Positions 44,501 through 59,500 are shown, counted from the stretch's first letter. The stretch: DNA of 64,000 nucleotides from Micromussa lordhowensis (GCA_964020085.1 OZ026601.1:35898101-35962100); one strand, 5' to 3'. Program-made: numbers and translations. Notes: generated by a model from the sequence alone, not told the origin.

Positions 44501-47500
44501 GATTATATTCCAAGGCTAGTCCCCCTATCTATGAGCCCCTCCTGTATACAAAATACGTTTCTGGTTAGAAGCCCCCCTCCCCTGGATGCAAGCTGCGCTT
44601 TACTTTGTGTATGATGTTTAATCCTTCTTGCTCATGGACTCATTCTCTGTGAATTTAAGCTGAATATCATCCTGTTTGGCTGTCTCACATTACAGTTGAA
44701 AGTTTATATTGTGTTCAGTCTCATGGACTATTGATCTCAATCATAATTCCTAATGTGTCACAGGGAGACCCTGGTGAGACTGGATTGAGAGGACCTGGTG
44801 GCGCACAAGGCCCCCCGGCAAGTACCCTTTTTTGTAACAACTTATATGAGTCTTTTTGCTAAATACATGTACACTGTAACTTTAATGGAGAGCACTCACT
44901 GTTATGAACTCGTAACTACAGTGATGTCGTAAATTCGTGTATTCGTTTATTGATCTACCGCAAAACTTATCTCTTTTAAATTACACGTATCGTGAAAATA
45001 TATACAAGTAATTCGATCATAATATAAAAACCGGAAAATCAAGTTGAAATCAAATACTATCTGTACAAACAAAACAAAACCTCGTGAATAAATGTTACAT
45101 AACAATCGTTACGCGTGACTGTTCGTGACACTCACAGACAGAACATTTTTGTTTGAAGACTGCATAAATGTGTGGCAATGAAAGGCTGGAGGTTAACTTG
45201 AAAAGATATTTGGCCTCCAGGTTCAATGAGAACAAGGCATTTCAACAATACATGCAGAAAACCAATCACAATCAAGAATTTTGTTATAGATGTTATGGTT
45301 TAAATTTACTTCTGGTTTAATTTTTTTTAAACCAGTTTTTAAATTTTTGAAACTAGTTTATATTTTTGAAACTGGTTCATATTTTTCAAACTGGGTTGAA
45401 TTTTTCAAACCAGTTTTTTTTTTGTCAACTATCTATAAAAAGGGAAAATATCTCTTAACATTCCTCTAACCTATTCTCTAACCTATTCTCTCCTTTTCTC
45501 GCTGAGTTTCTCCTGATTTATTGTCCCATCTATTCTACCCCTTCCCCCAAATCCCCATTAAGCTTGAATACTAATTAACAGTAGGTTTCAATTTTTTTTT
45601 CTTTTTATCTCGTACTCACCGGGATTTGAACCACCGACCTCTGGATCTGCTTCCCACTGTCATTACCACTTGACCATGAAAGCAATGGATGCAAGAGCTC
45701 TCATACTTGTTTTAATTATCAGTTCATCACCCCAAGCCCCTCTCATATAAATTTTAATTTATTCATAAATACATATACATTTAAATTTATTCATACATGA
45801 ACTTTGTCTTTATTACTAAGAAGCTAATCAATTCCAAATAAGAGCTTAGGCCTAATCACTAACCTGAGAGCTCAACCCAAACCACTAACTCATATGCAAA
45901 GTTCCCAGCCTAACATCAAAGCTAACCATTCTAAATAAGTGCTTAGGCCTAATCACTAACTTAATTGAGTGCTTAACCCAAATTACTAAGACACATGCTC
46001 ACATTCAGCTGAAAATTGAAAATTAAACTGGTTTGAAAATTTCAACCCAGTTTGAAATATATGAACCAGTTTGAAAAATTTAAACTGGTTTAACAGAAAT
46101 TAAACCAAAAATAAAATTGAACCATAACATAGATATGATTAGTCATGCAATCTTTGTGCGATGATGTGGGTGTCCAATTACAGGTATCTAATTACAACTT
46201 TTGTCATTCGCACCTCAATTCTGTGTGCTTTAATGGCTTCCTTCTCAATGTTTACTGCAGTTTTAAAAACTTATTGGAAAGTGCTACTGACTTTTCACTC
46301 AAAATAAGTTCTCAAAAGACTTTCCTTATTTCAAAATCTGTTGTTGATACAAAAAATAACCGTCAGTAGTACATGTAATTGGACCTTGTGTCATACAATT
46401 CAGAGTAATCATGCTTATAATTAAACCGCGCAGCCGTAGGCTGGGCGGTTTCTTGCTCTGCCTTCGGTTTTTTTTTTTTTTGTCGGTGAGCAGACCCAAA
46501 CTCCCACGGCCAATTGTCTTCACCGGATGATGTCATTATCAGCCAATTACAGGCCATTACTCAGCTCTTTTCGTCATATCCCCCCCTCAGGAGGGTTTTG
46601 TCAAGTTAGCGAATTAACTGTTTACACAAAAAAATGGCGGCCAAATGGAGAAATGGTCCAACTTGGACCAAAATCCTTCGGCGATGGGCGTCAGGACATT
46701 TGCAAGGATAAAGCATCTAATTTGGGACCAGCTGCTGGCTAGTAAGGCTGAAATTATCCAGAGTTAAGCTGTATTTTCGTTTTGCGTGAAAAACAGAACA
46801 TTTTGTAATCTGGAATGTTTGCATTGTTTCTGTTCACTTTCAAAGGGAATATTCAATGCGCTAAAAAGGTATTACGTCTGGCCATGGAATACGCTGACGG
46901 TGATAAATGTAAGATCGTGTATAGTTCGCCAGAAGCAATGGTGGAATTTTCTGGGGAAAAAAAGTTAATGCTCGTCAAAAACCCATATGTAAAATTTATA
47001 TTGAAAGGTCAAGGTGTTTTTTCATTAGACGTAAACAAAATTATCCGATTACAAGTCACGCTAAACTCGCGCTATGCAAAGAATGTAATCAGATACTCCT
47101 TTTTTCGTATATTTGCTGAAGGGCAGGAGAGTCATGACCGAGAGCCTGGAACAGGCTACGTTTCGCAGACAAACCGCGTTTCTTTAAAGCACGGTTTACA
47201 ACCGCACCGCGGTTCTTGTTTCAAATCGGCTGCATGCTTGTCCCATTTTGAAATTACTTGAGCAAAGACTCCCTAAATTTTACTACACTTGGCCCAATTA
47301 ATAGTTTTTACTAAATGGATTTAGTTCTGTTTATATTTCAGGGTCCGGCTGGAAATCCTGGTCTGGCTGGTGAAGTAGGATTCAAAGGAGAAAGGGTAAG
47401 AGCATTTTGTGATTCATTGCCAATTTTAAAAGGCAGGCCTGATGATTGGCAGTAGCAGTGGATGCATAGCATATTCAAAATTGGGAACTGTTAGATAGTC

Positions 47501-50500
47501 TGTCATTCAGTTGATATTTGAAAGCTGACTTATAGGCCAAAGTTTCTGGGTTGAAATGTCTTACTCAGTTGTTGTAAACATAAATTTATCTTAAACGTAC
47601 ACAAGTCAATGTCAGACACAATTATACATGACTGTAGATATTCACTGATTGGCTATCTTGGTTTCATGTGAAATTTGAGACCGGTTTGACTTGGCTATAC
47701 CAACTACACTTGAAAAGCTCTATATTAACTTTTGTTTTAACATTTTGTATCTAGTTGGGAAAATTCCCAAATTTAATTGAGGTTGCTGTAGGTGTGATCA
47801 ATGGCTGTTGAAAGAGTCATAATGAATGGTCAATAATAACGGAACAATTTGGACACATCTCTTTCCTGGTTTATTGATTTGGCATCATCCAATCAGGAGC
47901 AATCCAAAACCAACCGTGTCTTGTGTGCTTTGTGCTGGCCAGATGTCTAAGTTACTTAAAGCCATGACTGGTTTACTCAGTCAGGAATGTGCACATAATT
48001 TGTGATTGCCCAGAGTGATGATCATAGTGTTGGTTGCTGCTCTAAAAACTTCAATTGTTGTTTTTACAGGGGAGTGCTGGGCCAAAAGGAAACAAGGGTG
48101 ATCAAGGAACTCCCGGCGAAAGGGTATGAATGCTATATTATTATAGTTCTGTTCCGCACATGGCCCAGATGAACTGATGGAGTAACATGATTGGTTAGAC
48201 AGAAGTATCTTAGCAAGATGTTTTTCTTGTGGACAGCATAGCATTCAAATTTTTATTTAGACTTCTCAAGCACATTTTAAAGCAAATAAATTTTAAATCA
48301 ATCAAACTTGTATGCTTCAGATGTGAGAGTGCTGATCTCATGATTCTTTTTTTGTTTATTAGAAATTTTGAATCTTGTAGACTAATCTTGTGTGCTCCTG
48401 ATGTCAAAACGTTGATCACATTCTTTTTTGTTCCAAAGCGGGCATTGTGTTGTTGGAATTGCTTACCCAATGGAATCGTGAATGATATGATAAGATAAGA
48501 TATTATTTTGTGATCCTTGTAGGGTAGCGTTGGTGAACCGGGAAAACCTGGCAATGATGGACAACCTGTAAGTATTGGAATCCATCAATGTTTATTCCAG
48601 TCATCTGGACGGGACAAGTAGATTTTCTTTCTGGGCAAGTAACTTTTCATTCTCACATGACTGATGGGCAAAGGATCAGGCAAGTCGTCTGCCAATTAAA
48701 TCATTATTAAAAGAGCAACCTAAGACTTGCCTAGGGCAAGCAAAATTTGAGAGCTACTTGTCCTGAGGGCAGGCTAGGAATTCCAATTTTTTCAAGCCCT
48801 GATGAGAAGGAAGTAGCAGTCAATGGTGGTGTACCATTTTTGAGACTCTACTGAATCCACACTTTCTTGCCTTGAAAATCTTTGAACTTGAACTTAAATT
48901 TTATTTTGTTTTATTACATGCAGTTTAAATTGCTTGTGCCTGCAACTAGTTCCAGAACTAAGCCAAGCGGGGGCGAGAGTTTATGTTAAAGGAAAGAAAC
49001 AAACAAAGTAATGATAATTTACCACAAAATTACAAAAGGCACCATTATACAGGTAGACAATAGAAACAACTACAAGTAACGAAAAGCAAAGTAATGGCAT
49101 AATAAATGTGCACTGGGACTGACTGTCATGGCGACCAGAGCACGAAAGAGCTTCCTCTGCTAACCTGGGCATCTTTATCTGTATAGCCTTATTGTATTGG
49201 TATGCATTGAGCATTAGTAAATCTGTAACGACACTTAACAAGTTATTGAACTAGAAGCATTGTAAATGCGACTGTGCAAGGAGTTAAATATGTTTTTGCC
49301 AACATTTATGCACCAAATAAAGTATGTGATCAGTGCACATACTTTAAAGAACTACAGGATAGGTTCGATGGTATAATCTCAAGTCCTGAGCAAAAAGTTG
49401 TTATTGGAGGCGATTTCAATGTCACCTTTGATTCTAATTTGGATTGTTTGGGTGGGTCGCCAGCCCAAAAAGGGTCGGTTAAGGTACTTGAAGAAATTTG
49501 TTTGGATATGGACCTCGTCGATATCTGGAGAATAAGAAATCTGGATAAAAGATTATTTACTTGGAAGCCAACTAAACCTTTGATCCGAAGAAGACTTGAT
49601 TTTTGTTTGGTTAGTGACCAAAAAAGCAGATAGTGATCTGAACTATGTTTGGACATAAAACGATACACATCAACCTCCCCTTCAGCAGATCGCAAAAAAC
49701 GATAGATGTGGAAATTGTAGAACCAGAACTTTCTAACTTGTAAATTCTGTACTGGTACACATTAAATGTCTCTAGAATGTTGACAGACTGTGCCGAGGAC
49801 GCATCCATCACGATGTGTGAAAATGCTAATGCTTTAGTTTAAATTCATGTTTGGATGAAAAGGAATAGATTGCAGCGTGTATTAAAACCTGATTGGCCCT
49901 ACAAAATTAAAGGACCATTAAAATTTTGATTATTTGCTAATAATAACATAGTTTACATGTTTGGTACAGGCGTTGAAACTCTAAGGTATGGAGAAATTAA
50001 TAGGTTTATAATGCAGGGCTAAAATTTCAGATTTTAGAAGATGCGTAAGAGTTAAGAAGCAGTTCAAGCTTTAACCTGCAACGCCAATATGCAAATTTAC
50101 ATGTACACGAGGAGCCAAGCTTGTTTTAAATATCTCCTGGCCTTGTTTAATATCAAGCTGCTTTTATCTCAAAGGCTTTGTGCATCCCATGACATGACAA
50201 TGACTGATGATGATGATGATGATGACATGCATCACATGACTCTTAACCAGAATTTATGATTTTGTTAACTTTGTTGGGGTTTTAGGGAGAAACTGGACTG
50301 TTTGGGGCTCGTGGAAAGACTGGCAAACCAGGCCCTCAAGGACAAAGAGGGCCGGAAGGATCTCCTGGAGCACAGGGAAATCAGGTAAAACTGCTATGCT
50401 TAATTGTCATTCAGTGTTAATCATATGCACGGTGCAGTGGAACCCCACCTAATGGCAACACTGTTCATAGAGCCACCTCATTATTGCAGTCAATTTTATT

Positions 50501-53500
50501 GTGGCCTGAACAAAAGTTCAGTCACAGTCTCATTTTCTTATTTAAAGAATCCCTTTAATTAATAAGGCCACCCTGTTAATATGGCAAGATTTTTGTGGCC
50601 CATTGGTGACCAGATTAACGGGGTTCCAATATCGTGTCGACAAGTTACCATTTAGAGTTTCATGCGTATTCTTGTGGAGAGGAATAACAGCGCGCACACA
50701 TGATACCACAAAACTTTAACCCCTGGTGTGATTCAGACAAATAAACCATTCCAAGCCCTACTTCTATGAGAGTGAGTGCAGCACTCATGAGCAAATCAGC
50801 GCGATGCTCAGAGTATAATTTTGCCAGTCAATGGCCTGTCTGTCTGGCCTGTTCAAAATGTGAGAGAAAAACCCCATAACATACATATACATGTACAGTA
50901 CCTTGGAATAATTATAAATAATAAAGGGTTTCAAAGAGGGCAGCAAAATATGATAGGCTTCTCATGTATAAAGGGTGTTTATGAATACATTTGTTACGTC
51001 CTTAGCAGTTCTAAAAAAATATTATCACTGTACCTGGCATTTAGGTGAATCATTCACAAGAAAGTCACTCACTAAGATTTCTTGACTTCCAATTCCTGAA
51101 GGTTTTGGAATTCATCTGTCAGACTGTCACTGAACTCTGTGTGGCTTTGTAAGATTCTTGTGTAATTCTTTTGTGATATTTAGGCTTTCTGGACACCTTG
51201 AATCCGTTTTATATTACCTATGGCAGCAGTGTTTACTTTCTAACATTATTTAATCTTATCAAGAACCCAGCTATAGGCCACCAGTCTTTCCTTTTTTGGC
51301 CAATTTTCTGCTCTAGAAAACAATGCGTTCATACTTCTACTGGACTGTAATTCTCGTCTGAGTCATGTGGGGATCTCTGGTGATGTATTTATTCTTTTAG
51401 CAATTGTGCATGATGCTATTAATTGCAGCACAAATATCATCATAAATCAACTAAAACAACTCAAAATGGTGTGTTACAGTCGTGAAGCGTACAGGAGAGG
51501 GGATCCAGGGGGTGAGAAACTCCTGCTTCCATACCCTGTTCTCCTGCCTCCTATTTATATCTTAATAGCAGCCCTAAAAACACAACCTACATGTAGTAAT
51601 TTTGCTGTGCAATTTGTAAGAATTTCCATAATAACCAGGCCATGTAATCATTTTGACAGCTTACCTGACATATACTGCTTGACATTTCATGACCTATGCT
51701 ATAACCTCCATAAAAAAGTGTACAATTTCAACAGAAGTAAGCCTGAGTGTTTTTTTTAGCCCATACATGAATTTGGTTTTGCTTGTTTGCTCAAATGCTA
51801 AATGCAATAATATTTTGGGTTCCTGTTTTTTAAAGTATTCTGACAAATGACAAAAATGCGCTTTTTGCATTTCTCTTCTGATTCCCACCCTCCTAAAACG
51901 TCTGCTTCCTGCACTTCCGCCACCCCACCCCACCACCAGTATCCCTACCACCATTCTTCTGGGCTCCAGCTGCCCTGCCCCCCCCCCCCCAACTGAATAC
52001 AAACTAACAGAATGCTTTTCTTGTTGTCACCAGGGTCCAAGAGGTCAGACTGGGCTTTCTGGAGCTGTGGGTCTTCCTGGCGCTAAGGGTGATCGTGGTG
52101 AACCAGGCATTTTAGGTGCTCCTGGAGAAGCAGGTGAACCGGGGCGACAGGGAGAACAGGGTAGTAAGGGCGAGGCCGGAAGGGATGGAACAGCAGGAAG
52201 AGGTGGCAGCCCTGGAGAGAAGGGAGGAGTGGTATGTCAGTGAATCTTGAGATAGTGAAGCTTTTAATATTAAAATCACAGCTCTAGTTCTGACTTAGAT
52301 AAAACGTCAAAAAATAATTCAAATTATAAAGCTATGCTGCAATGTGATCCATGAAAAACACCAAATATATACACAATTGCTGTAGAAAAAGCTATTCTTT
52401 AGTCTGTTAGGCATACAAATAGGAATATGATATCTTCGATTATTTCTCAGATTCTCAGGTAAAAATCTGTATAATTTGTGATTAGGATTATTGCTGCTGT
52501 CAAGAAACATTTTGACAGTATTTTCTTTTGAGTGTTTTGTATCTGGTAAATTTAACAATTCTTGGATTTACAGAAAGTTTCCATTGATACTTAGCTGTTT
52601 TCAATTAGAAACTCATAGGGTTTTTGTTGGAATGGATAGTGTGCAGTACATCTCATATTTACTTGAATTTTCATCCATTTATTCTAGGGTCTTCAAGGGG
52701 CACCTGGTCCTTCTGGCCAAGCTGGAGCCCCAGGAACTTCTGTAAGTACCTTTATAGGTACAACTCTTTTTTCCATTGTTATTAATTAACTCTTTCTGTG
52801 CACGCCGTACAATCTACCGGTCTAATCCGACCGGTAACGCAATCTGTCCTAGAAAATTGGCGTTACTTCCAATTGTCACCAAATTTGGATAGTTGCATGA
52901 TGAGATAATTAGCCAATCACAAGCCATTTTTTAGCTCTTTTTGTCATATCCCCCCCTCGGGAGAGCTTTGTCAAGTTAGCAAATTAGTATGCAAGCAACC
53001 GTAATGGCTGTTGCCGTCGTGGAAATGTTTATTTGCGCAAAATTTGGGACTAAAACCTCTGGAGATGGAAATAAGGACATTGTTAAGGATACAGAAAGTC
53101 CTCTGGGACCAGTTACTGGCTTTTAAGGCTGAAGTAAGCTTTGTTTAGAGTTGTACGTAACGACGACCACGTGGTAAGCGAATTGAATAAATTATCGGCA
53201 CTGCCTTGTTTTTCGTTTCGTCCTCTTTTGTAGCCTGCCGAGGTCATTTTTTTGTCTTAATCTCTTAAGGGAAGTTCGAAAAAGATTTCTTCATTCAAAT
53301 TTAAGCTCTCAGACTAAAATTCTGGAACTTTCTGACCGAAACGTCATTCAAGTTATGGTCGTGTTTTTCGGTTGCTATGGGTTACAGTCGCTTCCTGTCG
53401 AATTCAAGTGAGGTTATAAATAAAATTCTAATTAATTCTGGTTTTGTTCGATTTCGCAGAAATTTTAACACAATGAAGCTGGATTGTTAAGGAATAGATT

Positions 53501-56500
53501 TTAATACTGCCGATGTGTGATAGCTGTTGACGCTAAAGAGATATATTGCTTTGAAGTCAGGGTTTTGAAGAGATTTTTTTGCAAAGCCCGGGTTCAGCGT
53601 GGGTTGTAATCCGAGATTTTTGTTTATCGTCAAAGAAAAAATATCGAAAAAGGTCTTTTCTTCGATGAATCAAACAAATATAAATTTATATACATGTATG
53701 TTCTGCAAGGAATTTTTAGTAAAAACACATTTATTTGTGATGAGCAGTGTTTTTTAATTTTTTCCCGCGAAAGTCTCTGCTGGGAATGAGTGATCATTTC
53801 CCGCTGAACATTCAAGCAAGAATGGGAAAAATAAAGTTACCAGTAAAACCTCACAGTTAAAATTAACTTATATCAAGACTTAAGCTCTCCAGCTGATCCT
53901 GCGAGAGAAAGTTGAATTTGAAGTTCTCCACATTTTAATTAAAACAGACGTTTCACATTACTTCAAAACGCAATAACACACACATGGTTAATGGCATTAA
54001 CTTTGTTGAAAATGCTGGAGAATTCAATTGCAGGGTCACTTAGAGAGATGAATTAAAGGGAGATGTTTTAAATAGTATTCAAATACATAGTTACTGTGCT
54101 ATGAGTAGATTATAAGTTAAAGATTTTTTTGCATTTACATGTATAGCTTGAACTTTGAGTGGAATTTATCTTAATACCTCTAACCAACCAATAATTTTCA
54201 TTGTAATTTTGTGAATAATTTTTTTCTTCCTTCCATTTATGATCTTGGGGTAAACCATGTAATGTAACCAAGGTGTTTATTGATTCTGTAATTCCTTATT
54301 TTATAATATCTAATACTGAATCTCACATGATGTTATACTATATTTTTTCTTCCCTACAGGGTGTGCCTGGATCTCAGGGAAGATCGGGTAGTCCTGGAGA
54401 CAGGGTAAGTGTTAGAGTTACTGCCTTGATCGTCACACTTGTAACAAACTTGTTACTTTGTGGGTGAGCGGTATTAACAACAAGCAGGCTTGCAAGTTCA
54501 CCAGCAATTTTAAAGTGCTACTATGATCAGATTTTTACCCCTTGATTTTTTTTAGGTTAATCACATAGAATTCTACGAAAGAATAAAAACGCTGTTTACC
54601 GTTTACAAATATCTGCATTAGTTCAGGAGATATTTAAGTTTGAAAAATGAGTAAAATATATGCAAATGAGATAACTGATGATGTCATGCACTCAACCAAA
54701 TATTACATGAAGTATATAAATAGTGCTATCTCGGCCAATTTGCAGCAGAAACCATTGAAACTTGGTAGGCTAATAGTTCTAAATGCAACACATCTACAGC
54801 TTTAACAATTTCTGTTCCCATGGCAACCCACTCTTTTCCAGTCCCCTCTAGCCTGATATCAACATTTTAGTGATTTTAAGCTTCGAAAACATTAAACAAG
54901 GCTACGAACTCAACCTAATGTATTTATATGCCTGCTGGATTATGCAGATGAGGCACCATTGGCAAATATCAATATAGAACCCTAAAAGTGGTCAGAAAAG
55001 CATTTAATATTGTGGAGGTCTGGAACCTAGTATGTTGCCATGGTAACAAAAATTGTTAAGCTCATATTGCGGAGCACCTCTAGTAGAATCTTACTGTAAA
55101 AATTCAAACATTTATTATACAAATTGACTGAGATATCCTTGTTTATCATATTTGATCAAAATGCGGTTGAGTGTATGACATCATCACTAATTTGCATATT
55201 TTAAAAACTTGAATATCTCTGGAATGAAAAGAGATATTTGAAAACAGTAAACAACATTTTTACTCTTGTACAGACTACTTGTTTATGTCTTAAAATGGCT
55301 CGGATTTGAAGGATGTGATTTTCGTCATAGTGGCACTTAAAGGGGCCATTAAGTACAATAAGCATTGACAGGTGGTACAGGTTATGGCCCTTAATGCTGA
55401 GTATAAAATAAGTCTTAAAAGATTTAACATTACAGCAATAAACAGTTTTATCTTGAATGGTTCTAAGGTTGTTCAACTGTGGGTGATGGTTTTTAGTTTT
55501 GCCCTCAGTTAAAGGACTAGCATCCTAAAACTACAATGATAGCGGCCTGATACCTTATCCCCAGATGTTAGATCTACAAAAACTTTGAATACTTTTAGAA
55601 AGAAGATAGGTAAATCAGATATAAGCTTATTGGTTGACGATGGCTGTTAGGGTTGTTCCCTCTGCACATCATAGTTAAATATTCTTATCATTTTTATATC
55701 AAATCTTTAGCGACTGTCATTCAGTTATTATACTATAGGCCTAGCTATTATTTGATTATTAAATTAATGACATACAAGATAAGTACAAGATTTTTGTAAT
55801 ACTATTTGATATTTTATATAGTTTTAAAATATGTTTAATTGTCTTTTTTATTATCTATTTAGTTTGGGTCTCAAAATTAGTAGGGGATTTTCCCCAGTTA
55901 TATGGCTCTGGCACAAAAATAGAGTTACTACTACTACTAGTACCTTAAGCTGTAGAACCTGGAGTGACTGTTAAGCCACTAGTTACTCTACTTACCATGC
56001 CAGAATTACTGGGGGAAAAGTCTTGTTGGAATGCTGGGACACTCACTGAAGCATAACCTTAATAAGATTGTTTTGAGCAGGATTATTAACTGAGTACTTT
56101 TCTTTCAATGCAGGGGCGTCCAGGGCCTCCTGGGTTACAGGGAGCGAAAGGAGAAAAAGGATCCCAGGTAAATACTAAATATTAGTGCAGATATACATGT
56201 ATAGAGGAGGTGCGGTGGCCTCATGGTTAGTGCACTCAACTTCGGAGCGAGCGGTCCGGGTTCGAGCCCTGGCCAGGGACATTGTGTTGTGTTCTTGGGC
56301 AAGACACTTTACTCTCATAGTGCCTCTCTCCACCCAGGTGTATAAATGGGTACCGGCAAATTTAATGCTAGGGGTAAGCCTGCAATGGACTAGCATCCCA
56401 TCCAGGGGGGAGTAGAAGTATTCCTAGTCGCTTCATGCTACTGAAACTGGGTTAAGCTCTGGCCTGATGAACCACTAGGCTTGTATGCAGACTTTACCTT

Positions 56501-59500
56501 TTTGACATATATAGAGGATATTACTCTGTGACATGAAGATATGAATAAATATATTGTTTTACCCAGTGTAAATTTGTTTTATCAATTTGGTTTTGATGGT
56601 AAGATTAAAATTTATCTGTAGTTGTTCATTTTATATTGGCAAACTGGATTGTGATGAAAAAGAACCCTTTGATTGGCTCCCTGAGTGTTCTTTGTTTTGC
56701 AATGTGGTAACTTAAAATGAATTAATGAAGTTTTGGACCCCCTCTAAGATTTATACAGGATTGAATGATTGAGAACTTTGAAAGCAGTGTACAAATGTAC
56801 CTGTACATGAAATAAGTATGCAGTTTTCCTTGATTATTATCATGATATGCTCACTATGGAATTGGTGTTCCAGATAACTTGGGCATCAGGTAAAAAAAAC
56901 CTTAACTTGTTGTCATTTTTGCTTTGAAACTTTGCCGCCCTAAAAAACATTTTCAGCTGGAGAACAACTGGTTTTCACAGGCAGGCAATACTTCTTGAAG
57001 TGAAATTCTTTGTAAGATAAACTTATTGGAAACCAGGCAGGCAAAGTTGTCCTCACAGCTGGTCAACTTGCCTGGTGGGTGCCTGGTACTTATAAAACCC
57101 CTGAAAAAGACATTACACATCATGGCCTTGTTAGTACATGTACTTACAGCTAACTTCATGTAACTAATTCCAAAATGGCAGCCTTATTGTTTCCTTAGCT
57201 GACTTCTGTGTTTGCTCTTGTTATGCTTCAGGGCACACCTGGTCAACCTGGGCCACCAGGACCTACAGGCCGTAGTGGAAAACGGGTAAAAACATCACAT
57301 GTTACTGACAAAAATTTAATGTTCTACATAACTGGGCTGTATTGATTCTTCAATTCGGATTCCAACAGATTATCTGAATAACATGCTGTAAAATTTGTGA
57401 TACTTGTACTACTACCCCAAAACCAAGCCCACAAACCTTGATTACATCAAACCAAGCAAGCCCACATCTCAAATGTAACAAACTCTCCATTTATTATCTC
57501 CCTCTGAAAAGTAAAGCCCATACATAAGTTCTCTTTTTAACTGAACCCTAAAGGTCAATAATAGTGCTAACCCCCAGTACTATTTGCCTTTCTTCCATTT
57601 CTATATTGCTGCAGCATAATCAGAGATGTTTGATTTAAAGGGGTTTACGTCACGGTATTTTGAGTTATTTCTACCATCGACAAAATTACCTCTAAATTCA
57701 AGGAAACCCCAAAATAATACTTTACAAAGATAGAAAAACACTAAAGAGATAATAATAAACCATAAAGGAACAAGGATGGTCAAGGATGGGGAAGATTGAC
57801 ACGGATTACAAACAACAAAATTGAAAAATTTAGGCTAAATTTTTCAAACCGTTTAACCGTGACGCAGCTCCTTTAAGAACTGGAGAAAAAGATATAAGAA
57901 GACTCCCAGGTCAAATCTGATCAAACATTTTTGGTGCCAAAGTGGTGGCTAATCTATTTCTTGATTGATGCTCGATGCCTGTTAATTATTTTTCAGGGTC
58001 TTACCGGAGCAGAAGGACCGCCAGGACCTAGTGGCCCAATAGGAACACAAGTAAGTAGCTAGTATGTGGACCTACTATTCTAATAGGGCCATAGGTGAGT
58101 TGTTAGTATGTGGACAGGGCTACAGATGAGTAGCTAGTATGAGAACCTACTGTTTCAACAGGGCTACAGATGAGTAGTTGGTATGTGGACCTACTGTTCC
58201 AATAGGGCCATAGGTGAGTGGTTAGTATGTGGACCTACTGTTTCAATAAGGTCATGGGTGACTAGTTAGTATGTGGACCTACTGTTTCAATAGGGCCACA
58301 AGCGAGTAGTTAGTTTGTGGACCCACTGTTTCACAACCTGTAATAACGAGAAGTATGAAATCCCATCATTCAGGTCAGCCACCAGCCAACGGACATTCGC
58401 TTATAGAGCAGTATCCCAGTGGAACATGTTAGATGAAGACCTGAGAAACGCTAAAACTGTAAAGGCTCTTAACCCATTGACTCCCGAATGAAATTGCACG
58501 CGACATACCCCTAAATTCCCACGTGATTTTTGACTTTTCAGAGCCAGCACGAGCGCGCTAAAAATTAACCATATGCACAGTAACCACAGACACAAGATCA
58601 GGTTTCAAGACTTCGTTTATTTAAAGTTTAATATTTGAAGGGCCAAAAAATTAAAAATATCAACAAAAAGAACTCAATATGACGCGAAGAATTTCTTAGA
58701 AAACAAGAAATTATATTTTTCTTTGCCGCGCGACAAAAGCCGAGAAAATTGAAGATGCAAAAATGAGTTAATTTTTTACTTCAGAGGACAAAACGAGACC
58801 GGATACCACAGAATTTCCATTCTTTTACTATCACTGAAAACATTTGAGAAAACACCAGAAAATGAAAGCGAAAGACACAATGTAAAAACCAATTTAAAAA
58901 GAAGAAATCAGAAAATAATACAGCGCAACGCAAGAAAAATGAAAGTTGTACATCAAAAAGCCGCCAAAAAAGGCCAATTATTTTGAGGTAAATCATATTT
59001 CAACTGTGTTAATTTAGTGCCCACTTAGTTCTTTTCTCAGGAGTTCTGTAGTAGCTGAATAAGACTTGAAAAAATATATTAAAGCGAAGCGAATAAACTA
59101 AACAAACAAACCACGAGGGTTGCTGTAAATTAAATATGCAGAAATCGAGCAGGCAAAAATACTGTTCACTTTCAAAACCTAAAATCCCCAGATAAAGGCA
59201 ACCAAATAAAAGAAACGTGACATGAAGCTCAATAGCAATAAATTTTAATTCGAAAAAATATATTTAAGCGAAGCGAATAAACTAAACAAACAAACCACGC
59301 GGGTCGCCGTAAATTAAATATGCAGAAATCGAGCGGGCAAAAATACTGTTCACTTTCAAAACCTAAAATCCCCAGATAAAGGCAACCAAATGGAAGAAAC
59401 GTGACATGAAGCTCAATAGCAATAAATTTTAATTCAACATGAGGCAAAATTTCGCAGACGTGCTTCGCTGCATGACTGCATGTTCGAATTAATTATTCAT

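Noticed and set aside
45608..45685. tRNA gene on the minus strand
   Set aside because: Lies wholly inside the 837-bp TIR element and does not form a full cloverleaf by eye.
51367..51759. 130-codon frame on the plus strand
   Set aside because: In a collagen intron, no recognisable motif, and no splice sites joining it to Gly-X-Y exons.
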